Shown: positions 23,610 to 31,410 of the stretch, piece by piece
How positions within the stretch are numbered: the first letter of the stretch is position 1
How the letters are laid out: each line of letters opens with the position of its first letter
Assembly: GCF_019504385.1 (NCBI RefSeq)
Contig: NZ_CP080590.1
Location: 2,150,001 to 2,214,000, forward strand
Length of the DNA: 64,000 bases
Source: Devosia salina
GTDB taxonomy: Bacteria; Pseudomonadota; Alphaproteobacteria; Rhizobiales; Devosiaceae
Direction: 5' to 3'
The notes under the pieces: model-generated
What the model was told of the DNA's origin: nothing
The model's database searches: none
What the model saw: the letters and a program-made list of their open reading frames with translations, nothing else
Made by a program: the position numbers and the translations under genes

Positions 23610-25385
23610 CTACAGCGGAAAGAATATCGGTATGACGACGATGGCAGTAACGGCGAATATGATGTTGAGGGGAAGCCCCACCACGAGGAAGTCGCGGAAC
23701 TTGTACCCCCCCGCGCCATAGACAAAGGTGTTCGTCTGGTAGCCGATGGGCGTCGCAAAACTTGCGGAGGACGCGAACATGACCGCGATCAAAAATGGCC
23801 GAGGGTCGTAACCGAGATGCGTAGCCAAGGCGACAGCTACCGGCCCAACCAGAACCGCGACCGCATTATTCGATATTACCTCGGTAAGAACGCTCGTGAG
23901 GACATAGATCACCGCCAGCAATACCAGCGGTCCTGCATGGCCCAACTGGCCCGCGGCAGCCTCAACGATCACTCTCACCGCCCCCGTGGACTCGAGCGCG
24001 AGCGAAAATCCTAGCATCCCGAAGATCAGGAAGAGGATGCGCCAGTCGATTGCGTCGAACGCGTCCTGTGGGTCGATGCAACGTGTCACCATGACAATGA
24101 CCGCCCCGATGACCGCCAGTCCGGCGATTGGCATGACGTTGAATGCCGCCAGAACGATGACGAAGAAGATCGTCGCCAAGGCAATGGGAGCCCGCTCTCG
24201 ACGCATCGGACTTTCTGAAGGCGCGCTGAGATTCACCACGCCGCCATCCTCTAGGAGACGGCGGATGCCCTCCGGCGGCCCTTCGAGCAGCAGCGTGTCG
24301 GCGAACTGAAGATGCAGCGCCTGGAGGTTCTGGGAGATGTTCTGTTCCTGTCGGTGCACCGCGATCAAATAGACGCCGTATTTTCGTCTGAGCTTCAGTT
24401 CCAGTACCGGGCGCCCCACAAGGTGGGAATGCGGTCCGATACTGGCTTCCATCAAAACGGTCTGTTCTGCCGTGACTGGTTCAAGTCCCGAGTCCTCAAG
24501 CTCTCTAAACTCGATCTGCCCATTCTCCTTCAGCCCGAGAATTTCCCCGGTATCGGTTTTTACGACCACCCGGTCTCCCGGCTGCAGGACCAAATCCGAC
24601 AGTTTGCGTCGCATCGAGACCTCGCCCCTGACGACGTCCAGGATGCGTGCCGTCGATTCCTGAAAGGGCAGGTCCTTGAGCAGCTTCCCTACATATTTCG
24701 ACCCGTGCGGGATCAGAAACCGTGCCATGAAGCGCCGCTTCCCTTCTTTTGACAACATGCTTGCCATGGATGCACGGTCCGGCAGTAGGAAGCGGCCGGC
24801 GAAAAGCATGTAAATCATGCCCACAGCAACGAAAACGGCGCCGACCGCTGTCATTTCGAACATGCCCAAGGGAGCCATCCCCGCACTCTCCGCCACTCCG
24901 CTGACGAGCACGTTGGTTGACGTGCCCACCAGCGTCAGCGTCCCACCAAAGATCGCGGCGTAGGACAAGGGGATAAGCAGACGCGAGGGCTGAACATTGA
25001 GCGAGCCCGCGACAGCGATCATGATCGGCGTGAGAAGAACCACGACCGGGGTGTTGTTCATGAATGCGGATGCCGCAACCGAAGCCACCATCATGACGAG
25101 CATGGCGCGCAGCAAGGACCCACGCGCCACCCTCTTTATGAATGCACCGACCACATCGAGAACACCTGTTCGCTCGAGGGCGGCCGATAGGACGAACATC
25201 ATGGCGATCGTTATTGCGGCGGGCGAACCAAAAACTTCAAGAAACGCCTCGGTCTTTAATATTCCCGTCGCCAGCAGGATTGCCGTGGCCCCCAAGGCTG
25301 TGACCTCCGGAGGGTAGATTTCTTTGACAAACGCAAGAAAGACCAGGCAAAGCAGGACAAGCACGAAGATCTGGTCTGGTGCCAT
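23610..25385 (-). CDS. SLC13-family anion (probable sulfate) transporter with TrkA-C domains
   Basis: A 591-residue inner-membrane permease. Two halves of hydrophobic helices flank a central cytoplasmic part with two TrkA-C/RCK_C domains (about residues 210-370; GEVSMRRKLSDLVLQPGDRV and LRRKYGVYLIAVHRQEQNIS). The two helical hairpins of the family contain MNNTPVVVLLTPI and SNNAVAVLVGPVAVALATHL, and IFGGTLTLVGTSTNVLVSG. Such proteins often import sulfate; that fits its position 183 bases upstream of cysQ-cysD-cysNC. Substrate is inferred. I chose MAPDQIFVLVLLC at 25383-25385; an upstream extension lacks family character. Confidence 0.88.
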   Translation of the reverse strand: MAPDQIFVLVLLCLVFLAFVKEIYPPEVTALGATAILLATGILKTEAFLEVFGSPAAITIAMMFVLSAALERTGVLDVVGAFIKRVARGSLLRAMLVMMVASVAASAFMNNTPVVVLLTPIMIAVAGSLNVQPSRLLIPLSYAAIFGGTLTLVGTSTNVLVSGVAESAGMAPLGMFEMTAVGAVFVAVGMIYMLFAGRFLLPDRASMASMLSKEGKRRFMARFLIPHGSKYVGKLLKDLPFQESTARILDVVRGEVSMRRKLSDLVLQPGDRVVVKTDTGEILGLKENGQIEFRELEDSGLEPVTAEQTVLMEASIGPHSHLVGRPVLELKLRRKYGVYLIAVHRQEQNISQNLQALHLQFADTLLLEGPPEGIRRLLEDGGVVNLSAPSESPMRRERAPIALATIFFVIVLAAFNVMPIAGLAVIGAVIVMVTRCIDPQDAFDAIDWRILFLIFGMLGFSLALESTGAVRVIVEAAAGQLGHAGPLVLLAVIYVLTSVLTEVISNNAVAVLVGPVAVALATHLGYDPRPFLIAVMFASSASFATPIGYQTNTFVYGAGGYKFRDFLVVGLPLNIIFAVTAIVVIPIFFPL

Positions 25386-26171
25386 GCGTCTCTTTCCCAG
25401 CAGCCTGCAAGCGGCCACATAGCTATCGCGATCCTCAGGCGAGTACAACTGCCACAGCAAGCCCCAAATGGCTGAATAGTCTCAAAGACACCTGCCGGCG
25501 GTTGCCACCATCGAGCGCAATGTCTCTCGCGCCTTGTGGCATTGGCCGGCCTTGCAGATGAACGGGCCTTGGTCCTTTTGCGAGGCCAGGCGGTCACAGT
25601 TCGCCACCTGGCGCAGGCCGGCCGGGCGGCGTGCTACCGGTTCCTCCGCGACGCAGCTTCAGTCATTCCGGACGCACCGCTTTGGCGCCGAACGGTTCCC
25701 GTCGGCGAGGCGGGAAAGCGCGCATGACCAAAAAGGTCTCGATCGGTCCTCGCGAGGGACTTAGCTGCTGCCGGTTTCGTTTGGCCTAGCGCCCGCTAGA
25801 ACCTGAAAGGCGCCTTAGCCGTAACGGCAATTTCGGCAAGCGCCCTGCCTCACCCGGCGTCTCCTCCCGGCGGTCCGGGTCTGCCGGGCGCTCAAGCTCC
25901 ATAGTCTCACCGACTGCGAGTACGTTCCCACTGCCAGGCGGCACATACAGCACTTTCGCCGCTACTGCTTGCGCCCGGTTCATGACCAGGCCACGTCGGA
26001 CTGACCTCTTCCTGCCTGTCTGCAAAACGCAGCATTCTAATCAAATACTTGCTTTAACCTTGATGGAGATCGACGGTTGCCACGTTCTCCATTTGTGCCA
26101 TTTTGCGTTCATCGAGGCTGATCATGGCCTCGTGTCGGGCTGGGCGACACGCTTCAATAAAGCGGCCGCCC
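25386..26171. other. upstream region of the sulfation operon, no supported gene
   Basis: About 790 bases with only short, low-quality open frames on both strands (for example a possible 65-codon minus-strand frame ending at 25786, MNRAQAVAAKVLYVPPGSG). The promoter of the minus-strand operon should lie in the first part, but I cannot identify convincing -35/-10 boxes. The right end belongs to the mobile element that follows. Confidence 0.4.
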
Positions 26172-26188
26172 CGGTGCTGGTAACACCG
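26172..26188 (+). promoter_or_regulatory. hairpin leader upstream of coupled small ORFs
   Basis: CGGTGCTGGTAACACCG forms a 5-bp stem (26172-26176 with 26184-26188) and is followed by AGACGGCCTGACCAGAGCAA, then CAGGAG at 26221-26226 and the ATG at 26233. The arrangement looks like a structured 5' leader. I do not recognise it as a named RNA. Confidence 0.4.
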
Positions 26189-26232
26189 AGACGGCCTGAC
26201 CAGAGCAACCCCTGCATGCACAGGAGTATACT

Positions 26233-26364
26233 ATGGCTGAACACAGCCCTAGCGCGCTCGCGCGCGATCTTGAAGGCGCTTTCGCGCCCTCCCACGAAAA
26301 TTCTCACCCCGCAATCCCGATCACCGCCTTGACGCCCGCGCTCTGCTGGGGAGATGAACGATGA
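26233..26364 (+). CDS. small ORF, coupled to downstream gene
   Basis: A 43-codon frame: MAEHSPSALARDLEGAFAPS, then HPAIPITALTPALCWGDER. The start ATG lies 6 bases after CAGGAG, and the TGA at 26362-26364 overlaps the ATG of the next gene (ATGA), so translation is likely coupled. No family recognised. Its good ribosome-binding site and overlap are the reasons to regard it as real. Confidence 0.5.
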   Translation: MAEHSPSALARDLEGAFAPSHENSHPAIPITALTPALCWGDER

Positions 26365-26744
26365 AGATGCTCGTCATCGCCGTCGACGGCCACGGCGGTT
26401 TTCGTTGTGGCCTCGTCAAGAACCCCGATCTCTTCCGCCGCAAAATCGCCGCGGAAACAGGCTCTGGCTATATCGTCTGGGCGGCGATCCCCATCCTCGC
26501 CACCAATTCCGCTGAGAGCCTGAGCCATATCCAAGATCATGTGCTGCCAAGGTTCACCGCCCAGGTCCAGCTTCAGCACGACCGTACTTTCGTCATGGCC
26601 ATGGCCTGGGCGTGGTTGGGACGACCCTTGCTGGGCTACGTCGCCCGCAATCGTCGCTGGAGGGTAAGCAGGGTCGCCCGGTGCTTCACGCCCCTCAAGC
26701 TCACCCTGGCCTTCAAGGGCCGGCACCAGGGAGACCGGCCATGA
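26361..26744 (+). CDS. hypothetical protein upstream of recombinase
   Basis: A 127-residue frame: MKMLVIAVDGHGGFRCGLVK, then FRRKIAAETGSGYIVWAAIP and RFTAQVQLQHDRTFVMAMAW, with a basic C-terminus (RNRRWRVSRVARCF). It is linked by ATGA overlaps to the small ORF before it and to the recombinase after it (26741-26744). GGGGAG precedes the start. No domain is recognised. The operon position suggests a gene of the same mobile element. Confidence 0.5.
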   Translation: MKMLVIAVDGHGGFRCGLVKNPDLFRRKIAAETGSGYIVWAAIPILATNSAESLSHIQDHVLPRFTAQVQLQHDRTFVMAMAWAWLGRPLLGYVARNRRWRVSRVARCFTPLKLTLAFKGRHQGDRP

Positions 26745-27294
26745 CCGCACCCGCGCCCTGCCCCGTTGCAGAAGCGCATGAGCAGGACAAGAACGGATAC
26801 GATTGGCGAAGCGCCCTGGAGGACCTCCGGGGCGCCTATGCCGATACCACGATCCATGGCTATGCGCGCGACTTCGCGCTGTTCATCACCTGGTGCAACG
26901 AGCAGGAGTGTTGCCCCCTCCCCGCGTCGCCCCAGACCGTCGCGCGATATCTCGATGCGAACATCGCGACCCTTCGCGCCACCACGCTGGTCCGGCGCCT
27001 GGCCGCGATCGTGCGGGTGCATCGGCTGCTGGAACTGGAAAATCCCGCTGACAGCGAGCGCGTCCGCATGGCAAGGCGGCGCATCCAGCGCCATCGCCCC
27101 AACCGCCCGCGGCAAGCGCTTGGTGTCGACCGCCCATTGCGCGACTCAGCGGCCACTCCCTGCGCGTGGGCGCCGCTCAGACTCTGCTCGGCGACGGTCA
27201 TGATGTGTTGCGCCTGATGAAGGCAGGCGGATGGAAATCCGCTACCACCGTGATGCGCTATGTCGATCGAGCCGAAATCGACGTCTGGACCTGA
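26741..27294 (+). pseudogene. tyrosine recombinase (integrase), internally deleted
   Basis: The N-terminal SAM-like DNA-binding domain is intact: ADTTIHGYARDFALFITWCN, PQTVARYLDANIAT and TTLVRRLAAIVRVHRLLE. At about base 27105-27145 the sequence jumps, with a frame change, to the extreme C-terminus of the catalytic domain: GHSLRVGAAQTLLGDGHD, VLRLMKAGGWKS and VMRYVDRAEIDVWT, containing the HxxR, GGWKS and nucleophile-Tyr motifs. Roughly 130 residues, including the first catalytic Arg and Lys, are missing. It cannot be active. It was the integrase of the mobilizable element whose relaxase follows. Confidence 0.78.
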
Positions 27295-27324
27295 ACAGGG
27301 CCTGTTGAGACGGGAAAAAAGACC

Positions 27325-27339
27325 TGGAGGTATCCTCCA
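27325..27339. repeat. short perfect hairpin after recombinase
   Basis: TGGAGG TAT CCTCCA. It has a 6-bp stem and no T tract, so a terminator role is doubtful. The spacer 27295-27577 holds no other clear feature. Confidence 0.35.
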
Positions 27340-27577
27340 CCAAATTCGGGGCTCCCTCGGATCATGCTTTCAAATGACCTATCTTGGTCACCTCTGATTA
27401 TCGCCCATTTTCGCGCTTGCCGGCCCGTCGAGTCTTACCGCGGCCACCGCAGGCCGATATCTGCAGAACGTCTTAGGAGGGGGCAGTCGATCGTTCAGCC
27501 GGTCAGCAGCATTGCGCGAAAGTCCTGCTGGGAAGCGTTCGACGATTCCACGGGCGGACTTATCATATATGTGAGGG

Positions 27578-28564
27578 TCAGGAGCCATTTGAACCATCGG
27601 GCCCAGCATCCAGTTTCTTGCGCAGCTTACCCAGCGCTTTCCTCCAGGCTTCGAGTTCCGGCTCATGAGAATTCGCCACTGCGGCGGCGACACCGTGCGG
27701 ATCCGACTCCGTGATTGCACGGATGAGGGCACTGGCCGTCGCCATCGCCTTTTCGCCGTCAAGAAGCAATTCGGTGGCCTTTCGGGCATTGGCAAGAGCG
27801 ACATATTCGAGCTTTTTCAGCCTGATCAGCTTGCCCTCGGCTTCGGCAAGACGGACGTCGAGATCCTTGGCATATTGCTCGGCCGCGATGCGCGCCTTCT
27901 CCCGCGCCTCGTCTTCCATTCGACGACGCCTCGCATATTGATGATGGCTCAGATGCTCCCGGCCCGTGAGCTTTTTTGGCACACCTCGGACGAGTCCGAT
28001 CGGCGCAAGCTTCTCGGCGATCCAGTCCTGCAAACGGATCAAATTCGCGCGGGCCTCGGTTTGGTCACCTCCGCCAAAGACCTTTCGGTAGCTGACGGTG
28101 ATCTGGGTCTTGTGCCTGGTCTTCTTCTCGTAGACAGGCAACACGACGATGGTCATGTGGGGTGAGCTCTCATCCAGATCCAGCCGCGCCAACACGACCC
28201 GGTTTCCGTATCTTTCATAGAATGCCGCCAGTACCGCATCGCGGAATGCACGCACCCGCTCCATGTTGAAATGCGGCTCATGAGCGCGCGGCGCAAAATA
28301 TTCTGGTGAGGCACCGACAAAGAACTCAGCGGCCCTCGACGCACGATCGCGAAAAACCGCGCCAATGCGCTTTGCGGAATGGCTGACGGCCTCGGCCCAA
28401 TCCACAGGACCCACCACGCGCGCAGCGCCATAGTGCTCGTTGAACTGCGTCCTTTCGGGATCGAAATGGGTGCCAGTGTCCTCACGCCGGCCGTGGCGGG
28501 TGCCGCCGTCAAGATCGGATTTGGTTTGGAGGCGATTGACACGCATGATCACATAGTTTGGCAT
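27578..28564 (-). CDS. MobV-family (Mob/Pre) mobilization relaxase
   Basis: A 328-residue protein that would nick oriT and pilot DNA during conjugative mobilization. The N-terminus MPNYVIMRVNRLQTKSDLDG is the MobV motif I region, followed by GGTRHGRREDTGTHFDPERT and QFNEHYG, and the metal-binding motif LDLDESSPHMTIVVLPVYEK (HxDExxPHxH in relatives, here with the leading His replaced). The C-terminal half is a long coiled coil (RRRMEDEAREKARIAAEQYA...). The start ATG at 28562-28564 was chosen since the family begins here. oriT-like repeats lie just upstream. It indicates a plasmid or integrative mobilizable element. Confidence 0.88.
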   Translation of the reverse strand: MPNYVIMRVNRLQTKSDLDGGTRHGRREDTGTHFDPERTQFNEHYGAARVVGPVDWAEAVSHSAKRIGAVFRDRASRAAEFFVGASPEYFAPRAHEPHFNMERVRAFRDAVLAAFYERYGNRVVLARLDLDESSPHMTIVVLPVYEKKTRHKTQITVSYRKVFGGGDQTEARANLIRLQDWIAEKLAPIGLVRGVPKKLTGREHLSHHQYARRRRMEDEAREKARIAAEQYAKDLDVRLAEAEGKLIRLKKLEYVALANARKATELLLDGEKAMATASALIRAITESDPHGVAAAVANSHEPELEAWRKALGKLRKKLDAGPDGSNGS

Positions 28565-28628
28565 CGGGACCACTCCATTGTTTCGCGTGCGACCCTGCAG
28601 CCAGATCATGCATACGACACACGTTTTC

Positions 28629-28697
28629 TGGAAAATCCGGGAAACCCACTTCCCGATTTCAGCTCGGAATCGGTAGGTCCGTTACTTCCCGATTTTT
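28629..28697. other. candidate oriT upstream of MobV
   Basis: Immediately upstream of the relaxase gene are stacked repeats: CCGATT (28653-28658) pairs with AATCGG (28668-28673); AAATCCGGGAA (about 28634-28644) is nearly complementary to TTCCCGATTT (28650-28659); and ACTTCCCGATTT occurs directly at 28648-28659 and 28684-28695. Position and structure fit a MobV origin of transfer. The nick site is not identifiable by eye. Confidence 0.45.
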
Positions 28698-29165
28698 GCC
28701 GGAAGCCAGCGTTTTCAAGCTTTTTGGGGCGGGGGCACAAATGGAGCTTGAAAGCCTGGGCCAGAGGGCCTTCCTTTGGAGGAACTGCAAGCACGATTCA
28801 GAGCCGCAAGCATGGTTGGTGCAACTCGCCTGCATGGTCCAAGAGCAGACCGTGGGTCAGGGCTCGCCACCCTATTCGACTGCGCGCTTGCACGCGGGTG
28901 GCTTGCGCAGCTGCGCGCGCGTGCACCGCCGGTCCATCATGGTCCGGGCGACCAATAGCGTCGTGCATGTGATCTTCTGAATTCGAGGACTCGAGCTGCG
29001 CTCTCACCGCCCACCCTCTCGAGATCCAGGGATCACCCGCGAAGATGTGCATCGGGCCACCAACCACGCCAAGGAGGTCTGCGAACCGCGCCAATTGCGG
29101 TAGGACCATCTCCTCGCGCTCCGGTCTCGCCGAGCCGCTCGGGCCCCGGCCGGCGGTGGAAGAAG
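28698..29165. other. stretch without supported gene in mobile element
   Basis: Several Ala/Arg-rich frames are open on both strands but none has a start signal or family motif. Probably non-coding element backbone or decayed sequence. Confidence 0.35.
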
Positions 29166-29327
29166 GTGCGGAAAGGACACTTGTCGATCGCACGACGGCC
29201 TCTACGCCGGGGAATGTGCGACAACGGAACTTGTCGATCGCACAATGGCCTCTACGCCGGGGCATGTGCGAAAATGCAAATGGCGATCGCGTACAACGCT
29301 TCTCGCGGAGGGATGTGCGCCAGTGTG
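29166..29327. repeat. three 50-bp tandem repeats, each with an inverted repeat
   Basis: The period is 50 bases: units at about 29179-29228, 29229-29278 and 29279-29327 (the last diverged). Each junction contains GTGCG(A/G), 16 bases, then TCGCAC (29166-29171/29188-29193; 29216-29221/29238-29243; 29266-29271/29287-29292 imperfect). They share CTTGTCGATCGCAC and GGCCTCTACGCCGGGG. The arrangement resembles iterons or an operator array of a replicon; it may be part of the mobile element's replication or control region. Confidence 0.6.
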
Positions 29328-29348
29328 ATTTGGCATCCCACCTTGGGG

Positions 29349-29513
29349 GAATGCGGCCAGCGTTTCGGGGCCGACCTCATCGGCCATTTCGCCCCGCAGG
29401 AAGGTTCGACCTCGACCGCCTATGGCCTTTATTCGCCGCCATCTCTTGTTGACTATCAAGCGTATCGCAAGCGTCTGGCAGCTGGTCCCCTAGGGTGGAA
29501 GAACTATGAATTT
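29349..29513 (+). pseudogene. NIPSNAP-family C-terminal fragment
   Basis: The frame reads ECGQRFGADLIGHFAPQEGS, TSTAYGLYSPPSLVDYQAYR, KRLAAGPLGWKNYEF, matching the second half of a NIPSNAP/stress-responsive barrel protein (usually LGAxLIGYFxPxEG...AYxxYRxRLAxDPLG..NYEFA). The N-terminal half and the end are absent; the left side merges into the 50-bp repeat array and the right side into unrelated sequence. A relic carried into or cut by the element boundary. Confidence 0.65.
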
Positions 29514-29554
29514 GGGACCGGCACCTCCACCCCTAGTACAAGTGGGCGCGCCCA

Positions 29555-29740
29555 TTAGGCGCGCTTCCATTTCCTGGCGTGCATTTCCTCGCCGGCCTCG
29601 CCGGCCTCGACGGCACCGAGCATCGGATCGACGGCCTTTCCAGTGATGGCGACGCGGCCCTACTGGCCAATGATCGTATCCATGCGGTTTACGGTTGAGC
29701 CTACCTCCTCCCCAATGTCTTTAGCGTCCTCTGCGGGCAC
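29555..29740 (-). pseudogene. small hypothetical gene interrupted by in-frame TAG
   Basis: From a GTG at 29738-29740 the frame reads MPAEDAKDIGEEVGSTVNRM, DTIIGQ, then TAG, then GRVAITGKAVDPMLGAVEAG and EEMHARKWKRA to a stop. The two sides look like one protein with a helical start. The gene would overlap the end of the upstream ORF by 20 bases. The internal stop makes it a probable pseudogene. Confidence 0.4.
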
Positions 29741-29924
29741 GGAAGGCGGAGTAATCAATGATGTTCGACCGCTCGTGAGCGGGGTCGGCTGGCGGGACGT
29801 GATCAATCAGTCGAATGGTTTGCTCAACGATTTCGCGCAGGTCAGCTGTACGGCTATCGTTGCCGTTGAGCAACGCGTGTGCTCGCTGAAGGTGGTCTCT
29901 GACGAGAGTGTCGATCGGTGGCAT
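29721..29924 (-). CDS. small helical hypothetical protein
   Basis: A 67-residue protein: MPPIDTLVRDHLQRAHALLN, then DSRTADLREIVEQTIRLIDH and a tail ending NIIDYSAFRARRGR. Two helices with good amphipathic pattern; no domain known to me. The start MPPID is one option; an ATG 18 bases upstream is equally possible. It overlaps the interrupted small gene downstream, suggesting a two-gene unit. Confidence 0.5.
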   Translation of the reverse strand: MPPIDTLVRDHLQRAHALLNGNDSRTADLREIVEQTIRLIDHVPPADPAHERSNIIDYSAFRARRGR

Positions 29925-29942
29925 TGTCGGCGTTCCAAGCAT

Positions 29943-30417
29943 GCTAGAGCGTTCATGGAACCGCCAACGTGGCAACGGTGGTCAGGTTTCCACGCTTTCG
30001 AAAGCAACCCCCGGTTAAGCTTGGGGCGCGGTTAAAGATTTGGCTGCAATCCTACATATCAACGGCACTCTAATACCCAGAGTGCCGGGCACCACAGCTC
30101 GGCCCTCGAGCCGGCGCGACAGTCGTGCGGGGTCAGCACGAGAATGCGGTCGCCGCGAGCCCCCAATTCAAGCCTAGCGCCCACCGCAAGCGGCAGAACC
30201 TGCGAAAAGCTCACCTCTCGATCGCGCCGCCTTCTTTTGCGCTTCGGGAGGCCAACAGCCAGCGCCGGAGCCAAACCGAGGCAGGTAATGATTTTCCGCG
30301 CGGCCCCCGCACAACGAGAGCGGAATTTCCCCCTCTGACCCGATTTTGGATTCCAGCACCGCGAAAGGACGTCCCGTTCCCGATAGTATTGGGACAATTG
30401 ACTACGGAGATTTTTTC
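29943..30417. other. intergenic stretch, no supported gene
   Basis: No convincing gene. It marks the boundary between the mobile-element relics and the rhodanese operon. The promoter of that operon should lie near 30360-30410; GACTACGGAGA at 30409-30412 region serves as ribosome-binding site. Confidence 0.4.
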
Positions 30418-31317
30418 ATGCGTTTCCCGATCCTTGCCGCAGCCGTGTTTGTGGCAACCCCCATCGCCGTGCAGGCCGAGGACATCACCCCGCTCGTTTC
30501 AGCCGAATGGCTCAACGCCCATGCGGGACAAGAAAACCTCGTGATCCTCGACATCCGCGACAAGGTCGCCGAAACCGATCTGGGCGAGTTGCCCTACATC
30601 GCCAATGCGGTGGTGGCGCCCTACAGCAGTGCCGGCTGGCGCACTGAAATCGACGGTGTGCCGGGACAAATCCCGCCCGTCGAAGAGATCGCCGGGCTTA
30701 TCGGAAATCTCGGCATCGATGGCGATGACCACGTGGTGATTGTGCCCTGGGGCACCGATTCTTCGGAGTTCGGTGGCGCCACCCGGGTCTATTGGACCTT
30801 CAAATATCTGGGCCATGACGCGGTCTCGATCCTCGACGGCGGCTGGCGCCAATATGACGCCCAGGGCGGCGCCCGCGTCGCCGAACCGGCCGTGGCTGAA
30901 GCAACGACCTTCCCTTACGAGATCAACGAGGCGCTGCGCGCCACCACGGCAGACGTGGAAGCGGCCCTTGCCCAGGGCACCGCACTGGTCGATGGGCGGC
31001 CCCAGGAGCAGCATCAGGGGCAGTCCAAGAGCCCTGTCGTCCGCGTTGAAGGCACCATTCCCGGCGCCGTGAACCTGCCGCACTCGAACTTCTACAGCGC
31101 CGAATATGCAAGCTTCGCCCAGCCCGAAACCATCGCCGCACTGGCAGAGGGACTGGGTCTGGGCGCCGATGAAAAGTCCATCGTCTTCTGCAATACCGGC
31201 CATTGGGCCTCGATCGCCTGGTTTGGCCTTCATGAAGTGGCCGGCAACAAGAACGCGGCCATGTATGACGGCTCGATGGCCGAATGGGCCGCAGATCCGG
31301 CCCGCCCGATCCAGTAA
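30418..31317 (+). CDS. periplasmic tandem-rhodanese sulfurtransferase
   Basis: A 299-residue exported sulfurtransferase. Residues 1-20 (MRFPILAAAVFVATPIAVQA) are a signal peptide. The first rhodanese domain (about 25-140; LVILDIRDKVAETDLGELPY) lacks an active cysteine; the second (about 175-295) has the catalytic loop VFCNTGHWASIAWFGLHEVA with Cys in CNTGHW. It likely transfers sulfane sulfur from thiosulfate or a related compound in the periplasm. The transporter gene begins 93 bases later and the whole set runs to 33622, which supports a role with thiosulfate or reduced-sulfur uptake. Start ATG follows ACGGAGA. Confidence 0.88.
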   Translation: MRFPILAAAVFVATPIAVQAEDITPLVSAEWLNAHAGQENLVILDIRDKVAETDLGELPYIANAVVAPYSSAGWRTEIDGVPGQIPPVEEIAGLIGNLGIDGDDHVVIVPWGTDSSEFGGATRVYWTFKYLGHDAVSILDGGWRQYDAQGGARVAEPAVAEATTFPYEINEALRATTADVEAALAQGTALVDGRPQEQHQGQSKSPVVRVEGTIPGAVNLPHSNFYSAEYASFAQPETIAALAEGLGLGADEKSIVFCNTGHWASIAWFGLHEVAGNKNAAMYDGSMAEWAADPARPIQ

Positions 31318-31410
31318 GCACTTGCGCTTCTGTTGAAATCGATCCCTGGATGTTGCGCCCAAACGGCGCAGCATCCAAAGCTTTTTTCAGCCTCCATCAC
31401 GTCCGGACCG

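Noticed and set aside
29166..29327. CRISPR array
   Set aside because: Repeat unit is 50 bp with no distinct spacers and only three copies, and no cas genes are near.
30059..30397. 112-codon minus-strand frame before the rhodanese gene
   Set aside because: No start signal and no family pattern; the segment GARLELGARGD briefly suggested a flagellar SPOA-like domain, but the rest does not fit.
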